NCBI RefSeq assembly: GCF_000566685.1
Contig: NZ_AZQN01000010.1
Span: 62,001-126,000 of the forward strand
Direction of reading: 5' to 3'
DNA length: 64,000 nt
Source: Dyadobacter tibetensis Y620-1
Lineage (GTDB): Bacteria; Bacteroidota; Bacteroidia; Cytophagales; Spirosomataceae
The notes under the pieces were generated by a model. That model did no database searches, was not told the origin of the DNA, and was given only the letters and a program-made list of their open reading frames with translations. Made by a program: the position numbers and the translations under genes. Positions 40,936 through 51,700 of the stretch are shown in pieces (positions within the stretch are counted from its first letter, which is position 1; the number at the start of each line of letters is the position of its first letter).

Positions 40936-43900
40936 ATGATCAAACAATTAATCAAACAATTGCTAAGATCCTATGGACAGTCAGCGACAATATTGATGCT
41001 GATGCTATGGGCGGCGACAAGTTATGCTCAGAAGGGGGCATATGTCGTTAAAGGACAGGTTAAGGACGTTAACGGTGCTGTGCCTGGAGCGACCATCATG
41101 GTAGAAGGCACCACGACGGGGACGATCTCGGACGTGGAAGGTAACTATAGTTTAAATTTGAGTCTATCTGCCGGAAAATATGTGATCAGTTATACCTCAC
41201 TAGGATATGCAACCGTAAAGGAGACTATTGAGTTGGGAGCACAGACAGAAATAACGGTAGATGTAGAACTGAAGGGAGACGTTATGAAGCTGGATGAGCT
41301 CATTGTTACGGGTTCTACCGTGAAGGAGTCCCGACGTCAGCTGGGGAATGCTATCACCTCAATAAAATCGGATGCCTTAGAAAAAACAGGATCTAGCAAT
41401 CTTTTATCCTCCTTGCAGGGCAAAATTCCTGGAGCACAAATCACCCAGAATTCTGGCGATCCCGCCGGAGGTATCTCCATTCGTTTGCGAGGGGTAAAGT
41501 CTATTCAGGGAAGTTCCGACCCCCTCTACGTCATCGATGGGGTGATTGTTAGTAATAATACGGTAAACGTATCCCAGACTGCGGCAGGTGGGCAGATAGG
41601 GTCGACAGCACAAGCCGGTACGAATCGTCTGGCCGATATTAACCCAAACGATATAGAGAGTATTAACGTCGTAAATGGGGCAGCAGCAGCTGCCCAGTAT
41701 GGATCACGGGCTGCCAACGGTGTGGTGATCATTACCACCAAAAGAGGGAAATCAGGTGCTCCCCGGATCAATTTTTCGACGAGCTTTACTGTAAATGAGC
41801 TGCGTAAAAAAGTGCCTATCACGACCTATGGTAAACAGTTTGGCTTCGCAGGTCTGCGTTTGCACACCATTTTCAATGTTACTGATGCTGTAGCGCAGGC
41901 CAATAACGCCACTACAATTGGTGTGAACCGGAATGGAGAGGCGAATACCAACCTGGCTTCCAATTTGGTTGATGTGACTCGCTATGATTATCAGGATGAA
42001 ATATTCAGAACGGGTATGGGGACCGATAATAGCCTTTCAGTGAGTGGGGGTAATGAAAAAACACAGTACCTTCTATCGGTTAATTATTCTAAAAATCAAG
42101 GGATTGTCGTCGGTACCGATTTCCAACGATATGGTCTCCGTGCACGGGTCGATCAGCGTATCACCGATTGGATGAAGGTTTCGGCCGGAGTTAGCTATAC
42201 CAATAGTTTTTCCAACGAAAAGGCGAATGGAAATGTATTTTATAGCCCCATCAATTCAGTAAATATCACTAATAATATTTATGATATTACCAGAAGAGAT
42301 GCCAATGGTGACCTGATGTCAGTAGAGCCAACAAGGGTTAATCCACTCACCACAGTGGAAGAAATGGAGTTTACTGCCTCGGTCAACCGTACGATCAACG
42401 ACATACAGCTTAATTTAACACCTGCAAAAGGACTTACAGTAGATGCGATTCTAGGTATTGATGCCTATTCACAGTTGGGCAAAAACTACATTCCGCCTTA
42501 CCCATATCAGGCCGCATCGGGCTTGCCCCTGGAGCGCTACCCTTACGGATTTGCCTCTACGGTGACCAATACCTCTACCTTTTATAATGCAGATGTTAAT
42601 ATTGGTTACGAAAAACAGCTTAGCGAAGCTTTGAAAATGAATTTGATGGCGGGAACCAGCTATCAGTTTAGCAGTTCCAATCTACTCCGTGGAAGCGGAG
42701 AGACGTTAGCCCCATTTATAGAAACATTAAATGGCGGATCTACCGTAACGGCAGGATATGGACTCGATCGGTATAATTTGAGTGGGCAATTTGCTCAGGC
42801 AACCTTTGGCTATAAAAACCTGGCATTTATCACAGGGGCGATTCGTCGCGATCGTAGTTCAAAATTTTCACCTTCAGAAACCAATCAGGTCTATCCAAAA
42901 TTATCGGCCAGCCTTATCCTATCCGACTTAACAGGCTGGCAAGCATCGGGGCTCGGGAAAGTGGTGAATACCCTGAAACTTAGGGCTTCAATAGGCCAGG
43001 CTGGTAATCTTACCGGTATTGGATCCTACGATCGTTTCTGGCAGTTCAATCCCATCAATTATCTGGGGAAGAACACCATTGTCCCCAGTGCTCAGTTGGC
43101 GAATCCCTCCGTTCGTCCCGAGCGCATGAAGGAACAGGAATACGGTATTGACGCTTCATTTTTGAACGATAAAATCAGCCTGACCCTAACGGCCTATCAA
43201 CAAAAGATCTCCGATCTAGTAGTCAATAAAGTAGTGGCTGCTTCTGCCGGAGGGACGAGTATTGTAAATAATACTGGACAGATGTCTAATAAGGGGATTG
43301 AGATTGGGGTGAATGTCACTCCTGTGCGAACCCAAGATCTAACCTGGGATTTCTCGGTGATGTTCAACCGAAATCGGAATAAGATAGAAAGTTTGGGAAC
43401 ACCCATGGTTACTGTCAATAACGTAGCCGGGGCTCCCATATCATTAATCGAAGGCAAGGCGGCGTCCTTATTTTATGGCGTGCCCTACGCTCGGGATGCC
43501 AACGGAAACCAGATATTAAACAGCCAGGGCTTCCCTCAGCGGGAGCAAGGAACGCAAGTAGGTGCTGGGTATACGGTTGGTCGTACCACTGAGGGGCAGC
43601 CTACTGGCGGATTTGTCAATGGAGTGATCGGAAATCCTAATCCAGATTGGACTGGATCTTTCTTCAATCAAATCAATTATAAGAAGTTTGGCTTCCGTTT
43701 CTTACTAGATGCAGTACAGGGTGTGGATGTCTTCAATGCCGATTTCCGTACCCGTCAGGGTGTGGGCATAGGAGAGATAGCCGAGGCTGAGATGAAAGGG
43801 GAAGTAAAGCGGGGCTTTATTTTTGCCAATTATCTTATTGAAGAGTGGCGCATCGACAATGGCTCCTATCTGAAGCTACGGGAGGTAGCACTTACCTATC

Positions 43901-44094
43901 AGTTGCCCAAAATTAAAGGTATTAATGCTGCCAATCTATCGCTGATAGGACGCAATCTTCATTCCTGGGATAAATACCGGGGTTATGATCCGGAGACCAA
44001 CGCTGGTGGGAATAGCGATCTAATGCGGGGAGTAGATTTCGGTAATGTACCTATTCCAAGAAGCTATCAACTGCAACTTACTCTTTCTTTCTAA
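40936..44094 (+). CDS. SusC/RagA TonB-linked outer membrane protein (SusC1)
   Basis: The 1052-residue TonB-dependent receptor has a signal peptide (LMLWAATSYAQ) and a CarboxypepD_reg-like domain at about 37-115 (VKGQVKDVNGAVPGATIMVE). The plug is at about 125-270 (LYVIDGVIV and RAANGVVIITTKRG), and a 22-strand barrel ends in LQLTLSF. It imports oligosaccharides or similar ligands with its SusD partner, which starts 24 bp later. ATG at 40936 is preferred over one at 40870 whose extra residues do not look like a signal peptide. The divergent DeoR gene probably controls it. Confidence 0.95.
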   Translation: MIKQLIKQLLRSYGQSATILMLMLWAATSYAQKGAYVVKGQVKDVNGAVPGATIMVEGTTTGTISDVEGNYSLNLSLSAGKYVISYTSLGYATVKETIELGAQTEITVDVELKGDVMKLDELIVTGSTVKESRRQLGNAITSIKSDALEKTGSSNLLSSLQGKIPGAQITQNSGDPAGGISIRLRGVKSIQGSSDPLYVIDGVIVSNNTVNVSQTAAGGQIGSTAQAGTNRLADINPNDIESINVVNGAAAAAQYGSRAANGVVIITTKRGKSGAPRINFSTSFTVNELRKKVPITTYGKQFGFAGLRLHTIFNVTDAVAQANNATTIGVNRNGEANTNLASNLVDVTRYDYQDEIFRTGMGTDNSLSVSGGNEKTQYLLSVNYSKNQGIVVGTDFQRYGLRARVDQRITDWMKVSAGVSYTNSFSNEKANGNVFYSPINSVNITNNIYDITRRDANGDLMSVEPTRVNPLTTVEEMEFTASVNRTINDIQLNLTPAKGLTVDAILGIDAYSQLGKNYIPPYPYQAASGLPLERYPYGFASTVTNTSTFYNADVNIGYEKQLSEALKMNLMAGTSYQFSSSNLLRGSGETLAPFIETLNGGSTVTAGYGLDRYNLSGQFAQATFGYKNLAFITGAIRRDRSSKFSPSETNQVYPKLSASLILSDLTGWQASGLGKVVNTLKLRASIGQAGNLTGIGSYDRFWQFNPINYLGKNTIVPSAQLANPSVRPERMKEQEYGIDASFLNDKISLTLTAYQQKISDLVVNKVVAASAGGTSIVNNTGQMSNKGIEIGVNVTPVRTQDLTWDFSVMFNRNRNKIESLGTPMVTVNNVAGAPISLIEGKAASLFYGVPYARDANGNQILNSQGFPQREQGTQVGAGYTVGRTTEGQPTGGFVNGVIGNPNPDWTGSFFNQINYKKFGFRFLLDAVQGVDVFNADFRTRQGVGIGEIAEAEMKGEVKRGFIFANYLIEEWRIDNGSYLKLREVALTYQLPKIKGINAANLSLIGRNLHSWDKYRGYDPETNAGGNSDLMRGVDFGNVPIPRSYQLQLTLSF

Positions 44095-44118
44095 TTGAAC
44101 ACGTAAGGAACCAAATTT

Positions 44119-45375
44119 ATGAAAAAATACATCATATACAGTTTAGGATTGGCCATAAGCCTCAGCTCGATCTCATGTACTGAGGAGTATCTCAATCCGA
44201 GTACAGCCAGTGAGCAGCAGGTTGTCAACGACCAGAATGGCCTGCTCGCCATGGTCAATGGCCTGCAGCAACAATTTACGATTTCTCGGGCCGGGGGTAT
44301 GTACAATCTCATCTCGGCCAATGGGCTAACAACCAAGGAGCTGGTTAACCTGAATGTTGGAAATACCGATGAGGCAAACCTGCAGACGGGAACTACCGCT
44401 GTGCAGGGGAACAATTCCCTCGTAACCAATCTATGGAATAAATGTCATTTGGTGAAATCGAATGCAGACATTATTCTGAAGAACATTGCCGCCGCCAAAG
44501 ATCCTTCCATTAATGCACAAATACTGGCCAACACGCATTTTTATCGTTCGCTGGCCCTAGGAACCCTCGCCACCTTTTGGGAGCAAAGCCCTATTGCAGT
44601 AGGCGAAAACGCAACTTTCTCACCCAGGGCCGAGGTGCTAAAAGCGGCTTTGGCCGGGATTGAACTAGGCCTGGCAGCGGCGACTATTAATGCCAGCAGC
44701 ACGGTGGGAGGAATCGATATTAAGAATTCACTTCTGGCGCTGAAGGCTCGCTACAACCTGATGTTAGGTAATTACGATGCCGCATACGCCGCGGCCGATA
44801 TGGTAGACCTAACCAAAAAATCGGCCTTTAATTTCGATAATATCTCGAGAAATCCGCTCTATGAAACCAGCTTTAGCAATCGGAATGTTTGTGAACCCAA
44901 CCCCAACTTTGGTCTTCCGGCAAACCTCGCTCCAGTAGCCTCCGATGGCCGTCGTGCATTTTTCTACAACTTTACTGCGGGTGCTAATCTGGGTTTGGCG
45001 AGCTTCTTTACTGCCAACAGTGCATCGATACCCGTATACGTCCCGGGAGAAATGATGTTGATTAAAGCAGAAAGTAAGGCGCGTCTCGATCAGCTTTCAG
45101 AATCAGTTACCGAACTCAATAAGGTGCTAACCAAACAAAGCGATGTTTGGGGGTTAGGTGCTAATCTGCCAGCCTATTCCGGCGCCGTAACCAAGGAGGC
45201 GATTCTCTTGGAAATATACCGCCAGCGGGCCGTAGAATTGTTCCTGTCAGGGCAGCGCATTGAAGACAGTCGTCGCTTTGGCCGTCCCGCCGCCGAGCGA
45301 AGCCGGGAGTTCTATCCTTATCCTCTGACTGAAAGAAATAATAACAGCAGCATCCCCGCCGATCCTGCAAATTAA
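44119..45375 (+). CDS. SusD/RagB lipoprotein (SusD1)
   Basis: The 418-residue surface lipoprotein (lipobox SLSSISCTEEYL) has the alpha-helical TPR core of the SusD family: LWNKCHLVKSNADIILKNI, HFYRSLALGTLATFW and, near the end, EIYRQRAVELFLSGQRIEDS. SusD caps SusC and binds glycan. It is shorter than most SusD proteins (450-600), and the usual long insert before the C-terminal helices is reduced. The C terminus reads YPYPLTERNNNSS. It ends at a hairpin terminator, so SusC1-SusD1 can be a closed unit. Confidence 0.92.
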   Translation: MKKYIIYSLGLAISLSSISCTEEYLNPSTASEQQVVNDQNGLLAMVNGLQQQFTISRAGGMYNLISANGLTTKELVNLNVGNTDEANLQTGTTAVQGNNSLVTNLWNKCHLVKSNADIILKNIAAAKDPSINAQILANTHFYRSLALGTLATFWEQSPIAVGENATFSPRAEVLKAALAGIELGLAAATINASSTVGGIDIKNSLLALKARYNLMLGNYDAAYAAADMVDLTKKSAFNFDNISRNPLYETSFSNRNVCEPNPNFGLPANLAPVASDGRRAFFYNFTAGANLGLASFFTANSASIPVYVPGEMMLIKAESKARLDQLSESVTELNKVLTKQSDVWGLGANLPAYSGAVTKEAILLEIYRQRAVELFLSGQRIEDSRRFGRPAAERSREFYPYPLTERNNNSSIPADPAN

Positions 45376-45398
45376 AGACTACACTTCGTTATAAGCTC

Positions 45399-45440
45399 AT
45401 CCCTGATCCAGACCTTGATGGTTTCGTTTCAGGGATTTTT
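45399..45440 (+). terminator. Terminator after SusD1
   Basis: ATCCCTGA (45399-45406) pairs with TCAGGGAT (45429-45436) and is followed by TTTTT. The 22-base loop can fold further. Confidence 0.75.
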
Positions 45441-45608
45441 TGTCATTTACCCAGCTTGACGAAGCTTAAATATTTTAATATTTAAAGTTAAAATTTAAAA
45501 GAAAATAGAAAAATTACTGCCATAATCAAGAATAAATTCTAATGAAGTAGTTTAGAGTGATCGAGCCCAAGGGCCTGGAATTTTATTTTCTTTTATTCCG
45601 ATAATAAA

Positions 45609-47093
45609 ATGAAAAAACTCACTGTAGCTACCTTAATTTACATAGGTTTACCTACCTTATTTTTTCTGTTATTTTGGTTAAAGCCATTTTTAGCCGCTAT
45701 ATCCATAGGGGCAATGATTTTGGCTTTTTCAGGAGCTATTCTGGCTCTGCCTGCCACCGATACGGAGTCAGATATCCCCTGGAAGGAGATAGGTCTTACT
45801 TCTTTTATGCTAGCACTAGGAATATGCCTGGCTTCCGAATTTGGAGCTTTTTCCTATCAGAGCTACGATTATATGATTCATAATTATAAGTTTAATCTGC
45901 TAGCCACCTCCAGTTTACCCCTCTACGACGCTCAGAAAGGAATATTTATGTGCTATTATTTAGGCAACTATATTGTCCCGTCCTTGCTGGGAAAGCTAAC
46001 CTCCTTAGAAATGATACGCTTTTATTTCTTTCTATGGTGCCTGGTGGGAATAGGGCTCACGTTTTGCTGGGTTCAGATAAGCTTGCTCAATCTTTCCCAG
46101 ATCAAGCGCCTTGCTGTTTGTTTGAGTTTGGTAGCAGGGGCCTATGTATGTATCTTACTTCCTACTTTAGCTTACGTCTTTCCAGACTTGAATTTCATTA
46201 GAAATAACGGGCTGATACTACCAGGACAGTTTATTCTCAATCAGGTTCCCGTTTTCACCAGAAGCCTGTCCGAATCCCCTCAACACACGCTGCCTGCGGT
46301 ATTAGGTGCCGCTTTCGTTTTGGCTATTTTTGGTCGTATAGAATATTATAGAAGTGCTATGTTCTTTTATTTTAGTACCTTATTCCTAACTCCTTTTACG
46401 GCAATAGGATTGTCAGGTTTTATGATTTTTGGTTTCTTTCAGTTCTTGCACCGCAGGGGGCTCAAGTTTTTTAGAACGACTTTATTATATGCCATACCTC
46501 TAGCCATAGCCTTCTTACCCGTTGTCTTCTTTCTGGCAAGTTCTAAGGCCACCGATATGGCGAGCAACAAGGCTATCTGGCAAGCCGATCGGGCTTGGTT
46601 TTTATTTTACTTTCTCTATCAATTCTCCTTTTATGGAATCTGGTTTTTATTTTTTGGTAAGAAACTCCTCCATTTTAATCGGCAGGCAATAGCTATAGGT
46701 TTATGCACGGTGATAGGTTTGGGTTTGTTTCAGGTGGGTTTTTATAATGACCTTAATATTCGGTCGGCTTTGGTAGCGCAACTAATTTTAAGCTTAAGCC
46801 TGGGGTATACTTTGGTAGCCCATTGGAGATTGATGTTCCGGAATATTAGATTTACGATTGGTGTATTCTTTTTTGCACTTAATTTGCTAGGTCCATTGAA
46901 ATTCTATTATGAGCACTTGTTTTTACTTTCGGGGAAACAACGCAATAGCATTGAGTCGCCCCGGGTAAATAAGCTTCCAACCAATTATTACGATATGTTA
47001 GAGTCGGCATACCGGGCCAATGGCAAAGAAGTCGTCAAACAATATTCACTCTCGGAGTCGAGTTTCTTTCGGGAGTTTTTGCTAAGGAATTAA
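45609..47093 (+). CDS. Unrecognised multi-pass membrane protein
   Basis: The 494-residue, very hydrophobic protein has about 11-12 predicted helices starting right at the N terminus. One larger outside loop after helix 3 contains SYDYMIHNYKFNLLATSSLP. A second, between helices, has TRSLSESPQHTLPA. The C-terminal tail of about 55 residues is soluble (YYDMLESAYRANGKEVVKQY). No family motif is recognised. The helix count and the loop with acidic/His residues recall GT-C-type glycosyltransferases, but this is a weak resemblance. It lies between SusD1 and the sulfatase, in the same direction, with a 233-bp gap before it. Confidence 0.8.
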   Translation: MKKLTVATLIYIGLPTLFFLLFWLKPFLAAISIGAMILAFSGAILALPATDTESDIPWKEIGLTSFMLALGICLASEFGAFSYQSYDYMIHNYKFNLLATSSLPLYDAQKGIFMCYYLGNYIVPSLLGKLTSLEMIRFYFFLWCLVGIGLTFCWVQISLLNLSQIKRLAVCLSLVAGAYVCILLPTLAYVFPDLNFIRNNGLILPGQFILNQVPVFTRSLSESPQHTLPAVLGAAFVLAIFGRIEYYRSAMFFYFSTLFLTPFTAIGLSGFMIFGFFQFLHRRGLKFFRTTLLYAIPLAIAFLPVVFFLASSKATDMASNKAIWQADRAWFLFYFLYQFSFYGIWFLFFGKKLLHFNRQAIAIGLCTVIGLGLFQVGFYNDLNIRSALVAQLILSLSLGYTLVAHWRLMFRNIRFTIGVFFFALNLLGPLKFYYEHLFLLSGKQRNSIESPRVNKLPTNYYDMLESAYRANGKEVVKQYSLSESSFFREFLLRN

Positions 47094-47262
47094 AGTCAGG
47101 CAGAAGGAAGTTAATCCTACCGGGGGCTGGTTAATTTAAAATCCTGCCGGCCTCATATGTTTCAATAGGGGGGTAAAATTGATTCAATACTATATCTATA
47201 AGGGATAGGTGCTTTTCTGGGCCAGTTTTAATCAGTTAATTGGTCAAAAAAAGTATAAATCC

Positions 47263-48693
47263 ATGAAGCAATTATTACTGAGTATTTCCCTCCTATCTGT
47301 GATGGGATGTTCTGCCCAGACCGAAAAGGAGGCAACTCCCGAGCGTCCCAATATTATCTATATTCTTGCCGACGACCTGGGCTATGGAGACCTGGGTTCC
47401 TATGGTCAGAAGGTGATCAAAACCCCTAATCTAGATCAGATGGCGGCCGACGGGATGCTGTTTACTCAGCATTATTCCGGGAGTTCGGTATGTGCTCCTT
47501 CACGGGCCTCTTTAATGACGGGCCGCCATACTGGGAAAGGGTATGTACGGGGGAATTATGAAACTGGCCCCTTAGGGTTTGGTGCATGTCTGGAGCTTCG
47601 TGACGAAGATCTTACCGTAGGCGAAGTTCTAAAGAAAGCGTCTTATAGAACGGCCATTATTGGAAAATGGGGTATGGGGATGGATGGCACAACCGGTGAG
47701 CCTCGTAAGCAGGGTTTCGACTATAGCTATGGCTACCTCAACCAGGGTCATGCGCACAATCAGTTTCCTTCCTATCTTTTTCAAAATGGCAAAAAAATTA
47801 TCATCCCTGAGAATGCCAACGGGGTGATGGGTTCTTTTTCAAATGACTTATTTACGAAGGAAGCTTTGAGTTATATCCAAAAGCAGGATAAAGAGCCATT
47901 TTTTCTCTATCTAGCCTATACTACTCCTCATGCGGAAATGGTTTTGCCCGCCTCTGAGCAGCTGGAGGAATATAAGAAGGTGGTTAAGGATAAACCATTC
48001 AAGAATACTGCCAGCAAAGAGGATGGAAATAAATGGGCCTACCGCTCTACAGACAATCCTGGTGCCGCCTATGCCGCTCAAGTCTCCCATTTGGATGCCT
48101 GTGTAGGTAAAATTATGGCGGAACTGAAGGCCACTGGGCAGGATCAGAATACCATGATCATCTTTAGTTCGGACAATGGTCCTCATAAGGAGGGTGGTGC
48201 CAATCCTGCTTATTTCAACAGTTCAGGAGGTCTTAAGGGTATGAAAAGAGATTTGTATGAGGGTGGAATTAAAGTTCCCTTGATCGTAAAGTGGCCACAG
48301 CACATCAAGGCGGGCACTCGCTCCGACTTGGTATCCGCATTTTGGGACTTCTTACCCACTGTGGCGGATCTGGCTGGTCAGAAATTGAAGGAAGGGAGTA
48401 CCGATGGGATTTCCTTCTTGCCGACCCTACTGGGTAAGCAGCAGAAGGAACACGCCTATTTGTATTGGGAGTTTCATGAAAACCCAGCCACCAATCAGGC
48501 GATCAGAAAAGGAAAGTGGAAGGCGGTTCGGCTCGATCCTAAGGGGGCAACAGAGCTTTATGACCTATCTCAAGACCCCGGCGAAGAGCAAAATATTGCT
48601 GCGGCAAATCCTGATATCGTAGCAGAAATGGAGGCATTATTTTTAGAAGCCCGCACCCCTAGTGAATATTGGAAATTAAGATCCGTAAATTAG
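47263..48693 (+). CDS. Sulfatase lipoprotein, formylglycine type
   Basis: The 476-residue type I sulfatase has a lipobox (LLSVMGCSAQTEK). The metal-binding start is PNIIYILADDLGYGDLGSYG. Catalytic Cys77 lies in CAPSRASLMTGRHTG and must be oxidised to formylglycine. Later ligands are in IIFSSDNGPHKEGG (Asp-Asn pair) and the KxxLYEGGIKVPLIVKWP region. The enzyme removes sulfate esters from sugars, in the periplasm or at the surface; the substrate class is not evident. ATG at 47263 gives the signal peptide; a longer frame from 47209 does not. No sulfatase-maturing enzyme is in the window. The regulator gene starts 18 bp later. Confidence 0.93.
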   Translation: MKQLLLSISLLSVMGCSAQTEKEATPERPNIIYILADDLGYGDLGSYGQKVIKTPNLDQMAADGMLFTQHYSGSSVCAPSRASLMTGRHTGKGYVRGNYETGPLGFGACLELRDEDLTVGEVLKKASYRTAIIGKWGMGMDGTTGEPRKQGFDYSYGYLNQGHAHNQFPSYLFQNGKKIIIPENANGVMGSFSNDLFTKEALSYIQKQDKEPFFLYLAYTTPHAEMVLPASEQLEEYKKVVKDKPFKNTASKEDGNKWAYRSTDNPGAAYAAQVSHLDACVGKIMAELKATGQDQNTMIIFSSDNGPHKEGGANPAYFNSSGGLKGMKRDLYEGGIKVPLIVKWPQHIKAGTRSDLVSAFWDFLPTVADLAGQKLKEGSTDGISFLPTLLGKQQKEHAYLYWEFHENPATNQAIRKGKWKAVRLDPKGATELYDLSQDPGEEQNIAAANPDIVAEMEALFLEARTPSEYWKLRSVN

Positions 48694-48711
48694 CGGTCAA
48701 AAAACGACTAA

Positions 48712-51700
48712 TTGGGAAAAATAAAAATCATAGTTTGGGTTTTTACAACCATTTTATGGATGCATAAAATGGCTTTGGGGCAGTCGATGGATATGTCGAA
48801 TCTGCTATTGTCAGAAGAGAACTGGCTGCCCCGGAGATCCATCAACTGCCTTTTTCAGGATTCTAAAGGGCTTTTGTGGGTGGGTACGGTTTCGGGCCTT
48901 TACCGTTACGACGGTTACGAAGTATTGCACTTTACTACACAGCCGAATAATGAACATGCCATTTTTACGAATACGGTAACGGGAATTTCCGAACTCCAAA
49001 ATGGGAATTTGCTAATTGCAACCGAAAGTGGACTAAGCTTATTTGACAGAAAAACACATTATTTTGAAACCCTGTCTGATAATATTGAGGCTTTTAATGC
49101 CTTGGGAAAAGATATTCAGGGAAATACCTGGTTAGGTATCCGAAACCCGCACTTTATATATAAGCTTAATGCCGGAGCTGAGAATGGGAAAGGACTTCGA
49201 CCCTTTTTTAAAAATTCAACGGCCATATATCAGCAAGTTGGTAACATCGAGGCCCTTTGCCCATTGTCCACTAATCTGCTGTTAATAGGGACCGCCAAGG
49301 GGCTGTTTATGTTATCCACTACTGACGGCAGCGTGACTCCTACGCCGGTGACCGACCCCGTTAAAATCATAGAAAAATCGAAGGAAGGTGAAATCATGGT
49401 AGGCACACTGGGAGCGGGCCTTTATGAAGTGACATACCAGAACAGCCATCTAAAAGTGGTAAACCAATATCATTTTGGAAACCCTCATGATGCAGGATAT
49501 GATAATATAAGCTCGGTAAGTTTTGGAAAAAACGGAGAATGTAATGTTTCTACATTCAAAAAACTCTACCTATCCAACAGGAATAAGGGTAAGCGGATTT
49601 TTAGCCCTTTTACCAGCGAGTCTTCATTATTAGAAGATAATAATATTCTAACTTCTTATATCGACAACTCGGGCATTATATGGTTGGGCACCTTGAAAGG
49701 GCTACTTAAGATCAGGCCTAAAGCCATAAAAGTAAAAAGACTCCCACTCGATGCCCCCGGATATAATCCTATTAATCACTCGGTAACGTATTTGCACAAA
49801 GACTTTAATAACCAGATCTGGGTCAAGACCAGGAACGATGGGATATTTGTATACAGTCCTGAAAAACAAGTATTTACAAAGACTAACTACCCCGGAAATA
49901 TCAATACTGTTTACCAGTCCTCGGGTGGTGATACTTATTATTCTTGTCCCGACGGATTGTATCAGAAGATTGATGGATCCTTTCGGCGAATCTATGCTGC
50001 CCAAGAGCAGATTACTTATGCTTTGGAAATTGAAAAAGGGGAGTGGCTGCTAGGTTGTCAGAAAAATGGACTTGAGCACTACTCCAGCAATCAGTCTCAA
50101 TTATATACAGAGTTGGTTAGGAAGGCCAATGCGCGTTTCAATAAGGATTCTAACATTTTTGTGATGCTGAAAGATCATTCTCAAAATGTATGGATAGGGT
50201 CTCGGGGCGATGGGTTAATGCGTCTGAATCTTTCGACGGGTGAGCTGAAGAAGTATTCAGGAATTAACCTGAAGGAAGGAACAATTTCACGGCGGATACT
50301 AAGTATTTACGAAGATAGCAAGGGGAGAATCTGGATTGGGTCGCGTACAGGAGGGCTTTATCGTTATTTACCTGAAACCGACAGTTTCAAGCAGTATACC
50401 GTGGAACATGGCCTGCCTTCTAATGTGATATGCGGCTTGGTAGAGGATAAGAATAATGAGTTAATTATTAGTACAAATAATGGCCTGGCCTTATACATTC
50501 CCAACGAGCCTATTCCCTTTCAAAGCTTCGGAATTGAAGATGGTATCGACTTTACGGATTTCTCTTTCAATGCCGTCTCGAAAGGTCTGAATGGCGAAGT
50601 CTACTTCGGCAACACCAATGGATTGTACCGGGTAGACCCGATTCCAAAGATTAAACGGGGAAAAATCGATTTCTTTTGGAACTCCATCAATGTTTTAGGC
50701 GGGGATAGTGCTACAACCTATCGGATCACAGATCGAGAGAAAATTGTTCTGCAAGCGCGTGAAAACAGCTTTCAGGTCAATTTCTCCTTTACCGATCTAA
50801 GCAATCCCGGAAAAAATAGATTTGCCTATCGTTTGCATGGACATAACGACGACGAATGGATTTATCATAATAATAATGTGCAGTCTATTCAGCTTCATTC
50901 GATACCACCCGGGAATTATGTACTTGAGCTTAAAATGGCTAATAGTTATGGCCAGTGGAACGATGAAGTAGCCCAGCTAGCCATCATAATAAATCCACCA
51001 TTCTGGCAGTCTAAGATAGCATTGGGGCTTTACGGTTTGCTTTTACTCCTGCTTTTATACGGTCTTTATCTAGCCTTCCGCCGCTGGCGTGAACTGAAGG
51101 TGAAATTGGCCGAAGAGAAAGCCTATGGAGTAATTAAAGACCAGCAGATGGTCTATTTTTCCGATCTTTCGCATGAGCTTAAAAATCGACTGACGATGAT
51201 TTTGGGTCCGCTTGAGAATGCACTTTCAGGGAAAAAGGTAAATCAGGCGGTTCTGAACAATCTTTATGAGCAAGCCCAAAGGCTCAAGCGGATTACCGAT
51301 CAGATTATGAATATTAGAAAGAGTGAGGGGGGGGAATTTATCTTGAAAGTGTCGGAAGGGAATTTATCGGAAAAATTAATATCTATCTGTAGGGATACGG
51401 AGCCTCTGGCACTAATTCGGGACATACGCCTCGATTACTTCTTTAGTGATGACTTAAGTGAAGGGTGGTTCGATGAGGAATTGCTGGAGATTATGCTCCT
51501 TAATCTGCTTAATAATGCTATCAAATATAATTCGGCAGGCGGGACCGTTCAGGTGCGTGGGAGCCGGGTGGTGCTCGACAAATCCGATCTGCCCGCCACG
51601 GCACCTCTGGAAGGAGCCTACCTGAAATGTGTTGTAGAAGATACCGGCCTGGGGATACCGGAGAACGAAGTGCAACATCTTTTCGAAAGATTTTATAGGG

